Positions 1 through 6,155 of a DNA stretch of 8,218 nucleotides are shown one piece after another. Positions within the stretch are counted from its first letter, which is position 1, and every line of letters starts with the position of its first letter. The notes under the pieces were generated by a model. It saw nothing but the letters and a program-made list of their open reading frames with translations. It was not told the DNA's origin and did not search any database. The stretch is from Sulfurimonas sp. (GTDB lineage: Bacteria; Campylobacterota; Campylobacteria; Campylobacterales; Sulfurimonadaceae), in assembly GCA_015487435.1 (NCBI GenBank), contig WFPU01000034.1:1-8218 (forward strand), given 5' to 3'. The position numbers and the translations under genes were made by a program.

Positions 1-239
1 AGCAAGAGATAAAACAATTTATTGAAAGATTTAAAAAAGCTCTCAATAGGAAAAGTACAGATATAGGCTTAATAGAGAGCTACTTAAAGATTCTCTATCA
101 ACAAAACGAGTTTTTAAAATTAGGCCTAGTTATTCATGAACCCTATTGTGATGATGAGTTCTCTGATACATTTAATAAAAGAATGAAAAAAATCTCTAGA
201 AATATAACAGATAAACTTCTTGAAAAAGATGATAATTAG
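1..239 (+). CDS. 3' end of an unknown protein, truncated by the window edge
   Basis: An open frame runs from base 3 to a TAG stop at 237-239, giving the last 78 residues of a protein whose start lies left of the window. The fragment is charged and mostly helical in character, ending in a Lys/Asp-rich tail (LLEKDDN). It has no signal peptide, membrane segment or motif I recognise, and I do not assign a function. The stop is only 3 bp before the ATG of the next + strand gene, so the two were probably co-transcribed before the neighbour was interrupted. Both lie outside the integrase-led element and probably represent the original chromosome. Confidence 0.6.
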   Translation, partial: QEIKQFIERFKKALNRKSTDIGLIESYLKILYQQNEFLKLGLVIHEPYCDDEFSDTFNKRMKKISRNITDKLLEKDDN

Positions 240-242
240 AAT

Positions 243-449
243 ATGGTTGATTTTTCGGTTGTTTTAGCACCATTAATGCAATTATGGTGGCTAGTCCTTA
301 TCATCGTAATTTTTGCATTCTTTAAATCCCCTATAGGCAAAGGGATGGTAGGTGAAAGCTTGCTCAATTTCTTTATAAGCATTTTTCTCAATAAAAATGA
401 GTATCGACTTTTAAAAGATGTAACATTACCAACTCAAATTCCTAAATAA
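243..449 (+). pseudogene. NERD-domain (nuclease-related) protein, 5' fragment interrupted by the integrated element
   Basis: The 68-residue frame starts with a hydrophobic segment (about residues 8-27, rich in L, V, I, F, W), followed by KSPIGKGMVGES, then a hydrophobic helix, NKNEYRLLKDVTLPT and a short tail QIPK. NERD proteins characteristically have an N-terminal membrane segment, a G-K-x-GE-x-L-x-N stretch and a 'Y-x-LL-x-VTLPT' segment leading into the catalytic-like TQIDHI and ETK motifs. Here the frame ends right after VTLPT, so the nuclease-like core is missing and the product should be inactive. The point of loss coincides with the 3' end of an integrase gene on the opposite strand (16-bp overlap), so disruption by integration is the simplest cause. 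The rest of the gene would be expected at the far end of the element. Family assignment rests on remembered consensus, not a search; an intact but unrelated small membrane protein is the alternative. Confidence 0.6.
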
Positions 450-450
450 T
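424..450. other. probable left attachment-site junction of the integrated element
   Basis: Homology to NERD proteins appears to stop after the VTLPT codons (422-436) and the integrase stop codon (TGA, complement of 434-436) lies at the same place. Tyrosine-recombinase elements commonly carry int at one end with its 3' end at or in the core site. The exact crossover cannot be fixed with only one junction visible. The 8-mer CTCAAATT (433-440) recurs at 1391-1398 beside the int promoter region. The partner junction is not recognisable in the window and must lie beyond 8218. Confidence 0.45.
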
Positions 451-1360
451 GTTCAGTGATTGAAGCCCTAAAATGTTTCATTTCCCAACTAACACCTTGA
501 AGTGCTTGTTCATAAGTATAGCTGTATTTTTGGTATTCTCGGACTCTATTTTGAGCGAATGTCCAACGAAACCCATGACTTCCATTTGATTTTTCTCCTA
601 CAATTTGGCAGGCTTGAATAATATCATTTTCATAGTTTTGATATTTCAATTTGAAAGTAGTTTTTTGATTTTCTATAAAATATTGTTCAAGCTTTTTATA
701 GGTTACATTTGAGATGAGGACATCACCAATCTTACCACCTTTTTCTTTTGTCTCTATAACACTCACTTTAGTTTGTGTGATAGTATCAGTTTTGTAACCT
801 TTAAGTTGTTGTCGCTTTATTAGTAAAACACCCTCTGCGCGTGCACCACCTTCTAATTGGATTGATGCTGCAAGTTGATGTTCTGGTGTTGAAAGGTGTT
901 TAATGATTATTTCAGGGATACGATAAGTTCTATTTTTGTAATTATTAGCAACCATTTTAAGATCTCTAGCATTGTCTAAAATATTTTGACGAATGTTAAA
1001 ATCATATGTTTTTGGATTTTCATGGGTCATTTTTGAATATTTATTGAGTGCAATTTCCAATTTTCCTAAAGCCGAAGATATTTTTTCTGCATATTGCTTA
1101 CTGGGATAATATTCAATCTTATACTCAAAATAGGCTTTTACATGCAATGTATCGATAAGTTCACAATTTTTTATTTTCCAATGTTCGCGCAAATAGTTGA
1201 AAAAATTGTTCCATACTCGCCTGTAAGTATCCATTGTGTCGTAAGAGGCGATACATTGATAGTATTCATGTGTAGGATCTGTCCTTTGTTCTTTTTTCGC
1301 TCCTTCGGCGAAAATTACTTTAACAAGATTTGCAGTTTGATGATATACGCTTCCTCTCAT
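434..1360 (-). CDS. tyrosine recombinase / site-specific integrase
   Basis: A 308-residue protein of normal length for a phage/ICE-type integrase. Residues about 30-135 form a SAM-like core-binding domain, followed by a catalytic domain with the full active-site set: Arg174 in GGARAEG, a Lys in the TKEKGGK hairpin (Lys210 most likely), H262-x-x-R265 in SHGFRWTF, His296 in MKHFRAS, and nucleophile Tyr305 in TEHYLGI. It should therefore cut and rejoin DNA through a 3'-phosphotyrosine link to integrate and excise the element. The protein ends only three residues after the Tyr, and those codons overlap the truncated NERD frame, so the 3' end probably lies in the attachment site. The ATG at 1360 has only a weak ribosome site upstream (ACAGGAAAA is rather distant), suggesting low expression. 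It is separated from hsdR by about 535 bp and convergent with the + strand genes at the left. No frameshift is seen. Confidence 0.93.
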   Translation of the reverse strand: MRGSVYHQTANLVKVIFAEGAKKEQRTDPTHEYYQCIASYDTMDTYRRVWNNFFNYLREHWKIKNCELIDTLHVKAYFEYKIEYYPSKQYAEKISSALGKLEIALNKYSKMTHENPKTYDFNIRQNILDNARDLKMVANNYKNRTYRIPEIIIKHLSTPEHQLAASIQLEGGARAEGVLLIKRQQLKGYKTDTITQTKVSVIETKEKGGKIGDVLISNVTYKKLEQYFIENQKTTFKLKYQNYENDIIQACQIVGEKSNGSHGFRWTFAQNRVREYQKYSYTYEQALQGVSWEMKHFRASITEHYLGI

Positions 1361-1385
1361 GTTTTGTCTTTGTTTTTAAAATTTT

Positions 1386-1403
1386 CCTGTCTCAAATTAC
1401 AGG
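1386..1403. repeat. inverted repeat CCTGT-N8-ACAGG upstream of int
   Basis: Perfect 5-bp arms around the 8-bp spacer CTCAAATT, 26 bp before the integrase start codon. It is placed where an operator or directionality-factor site would be. The spacer equals the 8-mer at the left junction (433-440). Function is inferred from position only. Confidence 0.35.
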
Positions 1404-1416
1404 TATGTGTTGAGTC

Positions 1417-1422
1417 ATTCTA
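1417..1422 (-). promoter_or_regulatory. possible -10 box of the integrase promoter
   Basis: On the - strand the sequence TAGAAT (one mismatch from TATAAT) sits 56 bp before the int ATG, within A-rich DNA. There is no clear -35 box. A start near 1410 would place the inverted repeat at 1386-1403 just inside the leader. Weak, since TAGAAT-like hexamers are frequent in A+T-rich DNA. Confidence 0.25.
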
Positions 1423-1460
1423 TTTTTGGTTTTTCGTCATAAAACATATAAACTGACTAT

Positions 1461-1478
1461 CAAGTATCAATAGACTTG
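1461..1478. repeat. inverted repeat CAAGT-N8-ACTTG
   Basis: Perfect 5-bp arms with an 8-bp spacer, the same geometry as the repeat at 1386-1403 but with different arm sequence. It lies about 100 bp before the int start. Five-base arms arise easily by chance; only the shared geometry makes it notable. Confidence 0.25.
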
Positions 1479-1572
1479 AGGCTATTTTAGATTTATGCAT
1501 CTCTGCAATTAACAACTAAATGCTAACCTCGCGGCTTTAAAAAGAACCGGAAACTTTACCCTAAAAGAGCTT

Positions 1573-1591
1573 CACTATTTTTAGTATAGTG
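1573..1591. repeat. inverted repeat CACTAT-N7-ATAGTG
   Basis: Perfect 6-bp arms with a 7-bp spacer in the gene-free stretch. It could be an operator for an element-encoded regulator. No T-run follows, so it is not an intrinsic terminator. Confidence 0.3.
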
Positions 1592-1820
1592 TAGTTTTGA
1601 AGATATAGGAAAACTTCTTAACCAACCCATACGTTTTACATTTGCATAGTCAATGTCTCATTCAAAGAACGAGAAAGGTTTAAAAGTTTATTGTAGCAGT
1701 GAATTTGTCAACTCAAACACTAATGAAGTAAAAAAATTGCGTGTAAAAACTTTCTCCACGTTTCCTTTTTTTAGCCATATTCCTATCTATGACCGACGTA
1801 TCGAACTTCGTGGCAGGCTG

Positions 1821-1884
1821 AGTTTACAAAATAAAAAGTTTCATTTTACAGAAAAGTTTACAGTAGTTTACAAAGAAGTTTACA
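1821..1884 (+). repeat. four direct copies of AGTTTACA
   Basis: Exact copies of the octamer AGTTTACA start at 1821, 1855, 1865 and 1877. The last three are 10 and 12 bp apart and the first is 34 bp before them, so all fall roughly on one face of the helix. A degenerate copy (AGTTTCATTTTACA) lies at 1837-1850. The cluster sits between int and the hsdR stop. Phased direct repeats like this suit cooperative protein binding, for example integrase arm sites, an excisionase or a replication/transfer initiator; which of these is unknown. Confidence 0.6.
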
Positions 1885-1899
1885 ATAGTTATTAACTAT
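1885..1899. repeat. 15-bp palindrome over the hsdR stop codon
   Basis: ATAGTTA-T-TAACTAT is a perfect inverted repeat with one central base. It starts one base after the last AGTTTACA copy and includes the hsdR TAG stop (1896-1898). It has no T-run, so it is unlikely to be a classical terminator. It may be part of the protein-binding cluster next to it. Confidence 0.4.
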
Positions 1900-4800
1900 C
1901 TTTGATAATCATTCTTTATTTCTTTATAAATAACATCAAGTATCAACTGAGCAAATCCTTGTTGAATCTTATCTTCACTCAATGCTTGAGTTGCCAGGGT
2001 ATTGTGTGCATCCATTGTACCTATAATAGCATCTGTAACAGCTACAGGAAAATCTCCAAGCATTGCTTGTTCTTTTGAATTTGTTTGAAGTTGTTGCATT
2101 ACAGCATCATTTTCCATCACTTTATCTTTTACGGTGTTAATATAGTTTATTTTATCTTGATCTGTGAGATCTCCTGAAAAAAGTTCATTCATTTTTTCTA
2201 TGATGACACTTAGAGGGTCTGTCTTTGTCTCTTTTGACTTTCCTTCTCCTGGATTTTCAGGATCAAGAGTTCCATCTTTGAAGTTGATTTTTTGCACTTT
2301 TTTATTTTTGAATGAAAAGTGTGTCATCTCAACAGCACTAAGGTCAATATCTTCTTGTAAATCAAGTACCTTTAAATTGGGTAGTAGCCCTCTTGCATAA
2401 ACACTAAGTTTTTCAAGCTCAGCATCCTCATAATCAACTATCTGCGATAAAAACTCATACATCCTTACAAATGTACCTAAATCCTTTTTAAACAGCTCGA
2501 GGGCATCTTTTTTCTCTTTGGCTCTGCCTATCTCTATCTCAATATTATGTGTACCACTAGTATCACCATTCTCTTTCGCTCCCTTCAATGCTTCTTTGGC
2601 AGTTTGCAACTCCGCTAAAGCCTCTTTATATCTGCCTTTAAACCTATCTGCTGCTGGTTTTACAGCTGCACTTCTAGCTGCTTGTGTACCATTTGGATCA
2701 AAAAAGGCAAGTGCAAACTGCTCCACCTCCTGCGGAGTAAATATATGATAATTTTCAAGTTTGAGTTGTAAATCAAATATCATATTTGGATCAGTTACAT
2801 CACTTAGTGTTGTTTTTTTGTAGTATGGAGCAAAAGCTTCTTTTATATCTTCAGCTTTGTTATAAAAGTCAAGTATAAAAACTTGACTCTTATTTGGGTA
2901 TGTTCGATTGAGTCTTGAGAGTGTTTGTACAGCCTCGACACCTTGAAGTTTTTTATCTACATACATTGCACAAAGTTTTGGTTGATCAAACCCTGTTTGA
3001 AACTTATTTGCCACTATCATCACCTGATAATCATCACTGTCAAAGGCATCGCGCATATCACGCCCTTTTAGTTCTGGATTCATTGAAACTTCTGTATGCT
3101 CCACTCCTTCATCTTCCACTTTGCCGGAAAATGCAACCATGGCACGCAAGTTTTCATAACCATGCTCTTGTATGTAGCCATCAAATGCCTGTTTATATCT
3201 CACTGCCTCTTTTCTTCCACTCGTTACTACCATTGCTTTTGCTTTACCATCAAGAAGATGTGCTATATGCTCTTTAAAATGCTCGATGATAATCTCCACT
3301 TTCTGAGCGATGTTGTAAGGGTGTAGTCGTACCCATTTTGCAAGACGAGTTTTTGCCTTTTTTGTATCGACCTCTTTATCTTCACTAGTTGCAAGTTTAT
3401 ATGCCATATCGTAAGTAGTGTAAGATGCCAATACATCCAAGATAAATCCCTCTTCTATCGCTTGTTGCATCGTGTAAAGATGAAACGGCTCTGGAGTATT
3501 ATCTTTACTTGGCGGCAAGTCTGGGTTTGGTAACGAGCCAAACATCTGTAAGGTTTTTGGCTTGGGAGTAGCAGTAAAAGCAAAGTAGCTTAGATTTTTG
3601 TTATTTGTCCTAGCTTCTAAGGTTGCAGTGAGTATATCCTCTGCACTTAGTTCCTCATCTTCACTTATCTGCTCAACTGCTAGTACCTCTTTAAGCTCCT
3701 TAGCTGTTTTTCCTGTTTGGCTTGAGTGTGCTTCATCTGCTATGATAGCAAAGTTTCTCTCTTTGAGTGTTACTCTTTTGCGTATGGCATCGAGCACAAA
3801 TGGAAAAGTCTGTATAGTTACGATGATAATAGCAGCTCCACCCTCTAAGGCAGCTGCTAACTGCTCACTCTTACTACCTTCACCCATCTCACGATTGATG
3901 CGAACCACTACCCCCTCTTTATGCTCAAATTGTGAAATAGTCTCTTGCAGTTGGGAATCTAGCACTGTTCTATCGGTAATCACTATCACACTATCAAAAA
4001 TTCTTCTGTTTTCATCATTATGCAAAGATGAGAGTTGATGGGAGAGCCAAGCTATAGAGTTGGACTTTCCACTCCCTGCACTGTGTTGAATGAGATATTT
4101 TTGCCCGCACCCTTTTTCTTTGGCATCGTCAAGCAGTTTTGAAACAGCATCTAGCTGATGGTATCTAGGGAAAATAAGTGTCTCTTGTCTTTGCTTTCTT
4201 CCTCTAAAATCCTCTTCATATTTTACTTGCAGATGAATATACTTTGCAAAAATATTTAGCCATACATCTTTAGAAAAAATCTCTTCCCAGAGATACGAAG
4301 TAGCATATCCATTTGGATTTGGTGGATTGCCTGCTCCACCATCCTTGCCTTTATTAAATGGCAAGAAGAAAGTTTTTTGCCCATCGAGTTTTGTTGTCAT
4401 ATAAACTTCATCGGTACTCACTGCAAAATGCACCAATGCGCGCTTGTTAAACTCTAAAAGTTTTTCACCTTTTGGAACTCTGTCGCGTTTGTACTGATTG
4501 ATAGCATCGTGTACATTTTGGGTAAAGTCTGTTTTTAGCTCTATTGTTGCTAAGGGGATGCCGTTTAAAAACAGTACCAAATCTATAGAGTTTGTATTTT
4601 GTGTAGAATAATATACCTGACGCACTACACGTAGAATATTTTTATCATAGTTTTCATTGAGCTTTGCAGAGTAGAGATCTGGTTTAAATTGAGTGAGTTT
4701 GAAACGGGCATTGATATTTTTGAGTTCATGTCGCAGGCAGTACAGAGAGCCTTTTTTATCTAACTCTTTTGCTATAAACTGACAAAAGAGTTCATCGGTA

Positions 4801-4991
4801 TTGGTTTTATTACGAGAAGCAAACTTTTCATATGCCTCTTGTTGTGTTGATTTTATGTAAGATAAAAGATCTTCTGGATAAAGGGCCAACTCTCTATTGT
4901 ATCCGCTTGACTCCCCTTGCACCCACTCATGTGAAGTCAAATACTCTACTATTTCATCTTCAAACACTATCTCTTTATGTTTACTCACCAT
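1896..4991 (-). CDS. hsdR: type I restriction enzyme R subunit (HsdR), complete
   Basis: A 1031-residue protein, close to the usual ~1000-1040 for HsdR. Near the N-terminus lies the PD-(D/E)xK nuclease: Asp137 in SIDLVLF and Glu151-x-Lys153 in ATIELKTD. A superfamily 2 translocase follows: Walker A HSAGSGKS (303-310), DEAH box IIADEAH (416-422), motif III FTATP (472-476), motif V around ANKFQTGFDQP (661-671) and motif VI QTLSRLNRTYPNK with arginines 693 and 696. The C-terminal third is helical and charged, as expected for the part that docks on the methylase core. With HsdM and HsdS it would cut unmodified foreign DNA after ATP-driven translocation; neither partner is in the window. Every motif is intact. 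The ATG at 4991 has AGGAG only 2 bp ahead, whereas the next codon, GTG at 4988, has 5 bp, so translation may begin one codon later. It has its own promoter at 5014-5019. It abuts the AGTTTACA repeats at its 3' end. Confidence 0.95.
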   Translation of the reverse strand: MVSKHKEIVFEDEIVEYLTSHEWVQGESSGYNRELALYPEDLLSYIKSTQQEAYEKFASRNKTNTDELFCQFIAKELDKKGSLYCLRHELKNINARFKLTQFKPDLYSAKLNENYDKNILRVVRQVYYSTQNTNSIDLVLFLNGIPLATIELKTDFTQNVHDAINQYKRDRVPKGEKLLEFNKRALVHFAVSTDEVYMTTKLDGQKTFFLPFNKGKDGGAGNPPNPNGYATSYLWEEIFSKDVWLNIFAKYIHLQVKYEEDFRGRKQRQETLIFPRYHQLDAVSKLLDDAKEKGCGQKYLIQHSAGSGKSNSIAWLSHQLSSLHNDENRRIFDSVIVITDRTVLDSQLQETISQFEHKEGVVVRINREMGEGSKSEQLAAALEGGAAIIIVTIQTFPFVLDAIRKRVTLKERNFAIIADEAHSSQTGKTAKELKEVLAVEQISEDEELSAEDILTATLEARTNNKNLSYFAFTATPKPKTLQMFGSLPNPDLPPSKDNTPEPFHLYTMQQAIEEGFILDVLASYTTYDMAYKLATSEDKEVDTKKAKTRLAKWVRLHPYNIAQKVEIIIEHFKEHIAHLLDGKAKAMVVTSGRKEAVRYKQAFDGYIQEHGYENLRAMVAFSGKVEDEGVEHTEVSMNPELKGRDMRDAFDSDDYQVMIVANKFQTGFDQPKLCAMYVDKKLQGVEAVQTLSRLNRTYPNKSQVFILDFYNKAEDIKEAFAPYYKKTTLSDVTDPNMIFDLQLKLENYHIFTPQEVEQFALAFFDPNGTQAARSAAVKPAADRFKGRYKEALAELQTAKEALKGAKENGDTSGTHNIEIEIGRAKEKKDALELFKKDLGTFVRMYEFLSQIVDYEDAELEKLSVYARGLLPNLKVLDLQEDIDLSAVEMTHFSFKNKKVQKINFKDGTLDPENPGEGKSKETKTDPLSVIIEKMNELFSGDLTDQDKINYINTVKDKVMENDAVMQQLQTNSKEQAMLGDFPVAVTDAIIGTMDAHNTLATQALSEDKIQQGFAQLILDVIYKEIKNDYQR

Positions 4992-4993
4992 CT

Positions 4994-4998
4994 CTCCT
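4994..4998 (-). promoter_or_regulatory. hsdR ribosome binding site
   Basis: AGGAG on the - strand ends 2 bp before ATG 4989-4991 and 5 bp before GTG 4986-4988. The spacing favours the GTG as the main start, giving a product one residue shorter. Confidence 0.55.
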
Positions 4999-5013
4999 CA
5001 TTTTTTGTACTTT

Positions 5014-5019
5014 ATTATA
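5014..5019 (-). promoter_or_regulatory. hsdR promoter, perfect -10 box
   Basis: TATAAT on the - strand, 22 bp before the hsdR ATG, gives an expected start near 5007 and a leader of about 16 nt. No good -35 hexamer is present at 16-18 bp, which is normal for the main sigma factor in Campylobacterota. It lets the nuclease subunit be expressed apart from the abi operon upstream. Confidence 0.6.
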
Positions 5020-5057
5020 GCTTGTTTCACATCCAAATGTTTATTATTTCTTAAGCC

Positions 5058-5085
5058 GTATACTGTTACAATTGTATCGTCACAA
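5058..5085 (+). repeat. imperfect tandem repeat GTATACTGTTACAA / GTATCGTCACAA
   Basis: Two copies of a GTAT(a)C(t)GTyACAA unit lie at 5058-5071 and 5074-5085, about one and a half turns apart, between the hsdR promoter and the terminator-like hairpin. The 10-bp palindrome TACAATTGTA (5067-5076) bridges them. This could be a regulator site for the divergent promoters, or part of an RNA structure. Confidence 0.35.
5059..5064 (+). promoter_or_regulatory. possible -10 box for a + strand small RNA
   Basis: TATACT (one mismatch from TATAAT) on the + strand predicts a start near 5071 and faces the orphan terminator ending at 5141. It is back to back with the hsdR -10 box 40 bp away. No -35 box is evident. 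Confidence 0.35.
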
Positions 5086-5141
5086 ACGCCAGCTCCTCTG
5101 TCAGAGGACTTTATGTCACTCTGTTATGGCTGGCTTTTTTT
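5071..5141 (+). ncRNA. candidate ~70-nt structured RNA antisense to the abi 3' end
   Basis: No protein gene on the + strand leads into this region, yet it ends in an intrinsic terminator shape: arms GCCAGC (5088-5093) and GCTGGC (5129-5134) enclose a second hairpin, TCCTCTGTCAGAGGA (5094-5108), and are followed by seven T (5135-5141). With TATACT at 5059-5064 the predicted RNA is about 70 nt, and its last 31 nt are antisense to the abi stop and final codons. Known: AbiF-type proteins have been reported as toxins associated with a conserved non-coding RNA antitoxin. Inferred: this could be such an RNA or an antisense regulator of abi. The hairpins also form on the - strand, so a structured abi 3' UTR is the main alternative. 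No homology to a known RNA family was tested. Confidence 0.35.
5088..5141 (+). terminator. intrinsic terminator on the + strand with nested hairpin
   Basis: A 6-bp G+C-rich stem (GCCAGC / GCTGGC) with a long loop containing the 6-bp hairpin TCCTCTGTCAGAGGA is followed directly by T7. On the - strand there is no T-run after the stem, so it should act only on + strand transcription. The loop is longer than typical for a terminator, and the T-run is also the AAA AAA (Lys-Lys) codons of abi, so coincidence is possible. Confidence 0.45.
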
Positions 5142-6151
5142 ATGCCCATACCTTTTAAGATAAATCCTTTTATTACATCAAATCTCTTTTCATCCATCCT
5201 CTTATTTAGCCCTTTAGAGTCCAATTCTATCAGTCTATCGGTTTGATATTCACGGAACAAAACATCAATCTCTTTTTCAAAAAAATCTTGAAAATCCCTA
5301 TATTGATTGATATGCCCCGTCATAAAGTAGAGATAGAGATAAACATCTGCAAAACAGTGAGGTTCAATTGCCTTACGTAAAGTATGGTAATTTCCAAATG
5401 CTCTTACACTTCTATATCCACGATTAAAAAGACGCTCTCTATGTGCAGCGCGGTTGCGCACTTCATTGAGTCGCTCGAGATAATGCTTAAAGATTTTAGG
5501 GTTGATACCCATCTCTTTCGCTATACCTCCGAGAAGATCAAACTTACCTATCTTGATACTTTTGATGAAAGTTATCAACGCACCAAGCGTCGCACTTTCA
5601 ATCATATAGTGAAATGGTGGGTAGTTTACCTCCTCATGCAGTTCTATACAGGTCTGTTGAAGGTAGTGTTGCTTGTTGGTGTCAAAGTGATATGTTTGTT
5701 TGTAATAAAGACAATAGTGTGCATAATGGTCTTGTTTCTCTCCATCTTTTTCTTTTTTATACTTCCAATTTTCGAGTGTTGGTTTATTGATATGGAAATT
5801 CTCGTATTTGTGATTTTCTCGTATCAGATAGAAAAATGGATTCTCCGTCCATTTGTAACACAGCTCTATCGTACGAGTTTTTAGCATCGTTTCCACAGAT
5901 GTAGTCAGCTCCATCACATAGCGTGTTAAATATTTATCAAAATAGTATAGTGTTAAAACATCATCAATACTGTGTGAGGCTATCTCTCCCCTAAAAGCAT
6001 AAAGATAACCTTTGAAGCGAAAGATACCTATGTTGTGAATAATCTGCTCGATCTCCTCATCGCTTAAAGCATTACTATGATGTAGTCCGCTACTATAGAT
6101 ATTCAAAAGGTAGTCACATACATTTTTCTTTTTATAACTATAGCATCTCAT
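5111..6151 (-). CDS. Abi_2 / AbiF-AbiD family abortive-infection protein with HEPN motif
   Basis: A 346-residue protein. The N-terminal part (about 30-100) has the family pattern: IGIFRFKGYLYAFR, then DDVLTLYYFDKYLTRYVMEL, then SVETMLKTRTIE. The hallmark LNEVRNRAAHRERLFNR lies at about 228-244; Arg232-N-x3-His237 is the R-x4-H active site of HEPN ribonucleases. Abi_2 proteins halt phage growth by shutting down or killing the infected cell, probably by RNA cleavage. The ATG at 6151 is preceded by a strong GGGAGGGGAG site 7 bp away; a start 12 codons further upstream (6187) would overlap the previous gene by 32 bp and lacks such a site, so I reject it. It lies 4 bp after the small helical gene, hence the same operon and probably the same response. 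Its stop lies inside a hairpin shared with a candidate antisense RNA. Family call is firm; RNA target and trigger are unknown. Confidence 0.88.
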   Translation of the reverse strand: MRCYSYKKKNVCDYLLNIYSSGLHHSNALSDEEIEQIIHNIGIFRFKGYLYAFRGEIASHSIDDVLTLYYFDKYLTRYVMELTTSVETMLKTRTIELCYKWTENPFFYLIRENHKYENFHINKPTLENWKYKKEKDGEKQDHYAHYCLYYKQTYHFDTNKQHYLQQTCIELHEEVNYPPFHYMIESATLGALITFIKSIKIGKFDLLGGIAKEMGINPKIFKHYLERLNEVRNRAAHRERLFNRGYRSVRAFGNYHTLRKAIEPHCFADVYLYLYFMTGHINQYRDFQDFFEKEIDVLFREYQTDRLIELDSKGLNKRMDEKRFDVIKGFILKGMGIKKASHNRVT

Positions 6152-6155
6152 ACTT

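Larger units (their letters stand above)
1361..1895. other. non-coding stretch between int and hsdR, with repeats
   Basis: I see no convincing gene here. An 80-codon + strand frame at 1653-1895 exists but lacks a ribosome site, matches nothing I recognise, and its last third is made of the AGTTTACA repeats, so I treat it as chance. The region does hold three short inverted repeats (1386-1403, 1461-1478, 1573-1591) and, directly against the hsdR stop, a repeat cluster (1821-1884). This would suit the regulatory and recombinase arm-binding region of an integrative element; that role is an inference. Confidence 0.5.

Noticed and set aside
1094..1456. 120-codon + strand frame
   Set aside because: It lies mainly opposite the well-supported integrase gene and has no independent support.
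1653..1895. 80-codon + strand frame between int and hsdR
   Set aside because: No ribosome site, no recognisable family, and its C-terminal codons are the AGTTTACA repeats; more likely chance in a regulatory region.
3598..4038. 146-codon + strand frame rich in Ser, Ala and Leu
   Set aside because: Antisense shadow of the hsdR translocase region; the motif-bearing frame is on the - strand.
5384..5884. 166-codon + strand frame with hydrophobic runs resembling a membrane protein
   Set aside because: Antisense to the abi gene; the hydrophobicity comes from reverse-complemented polar and aromatic codons.
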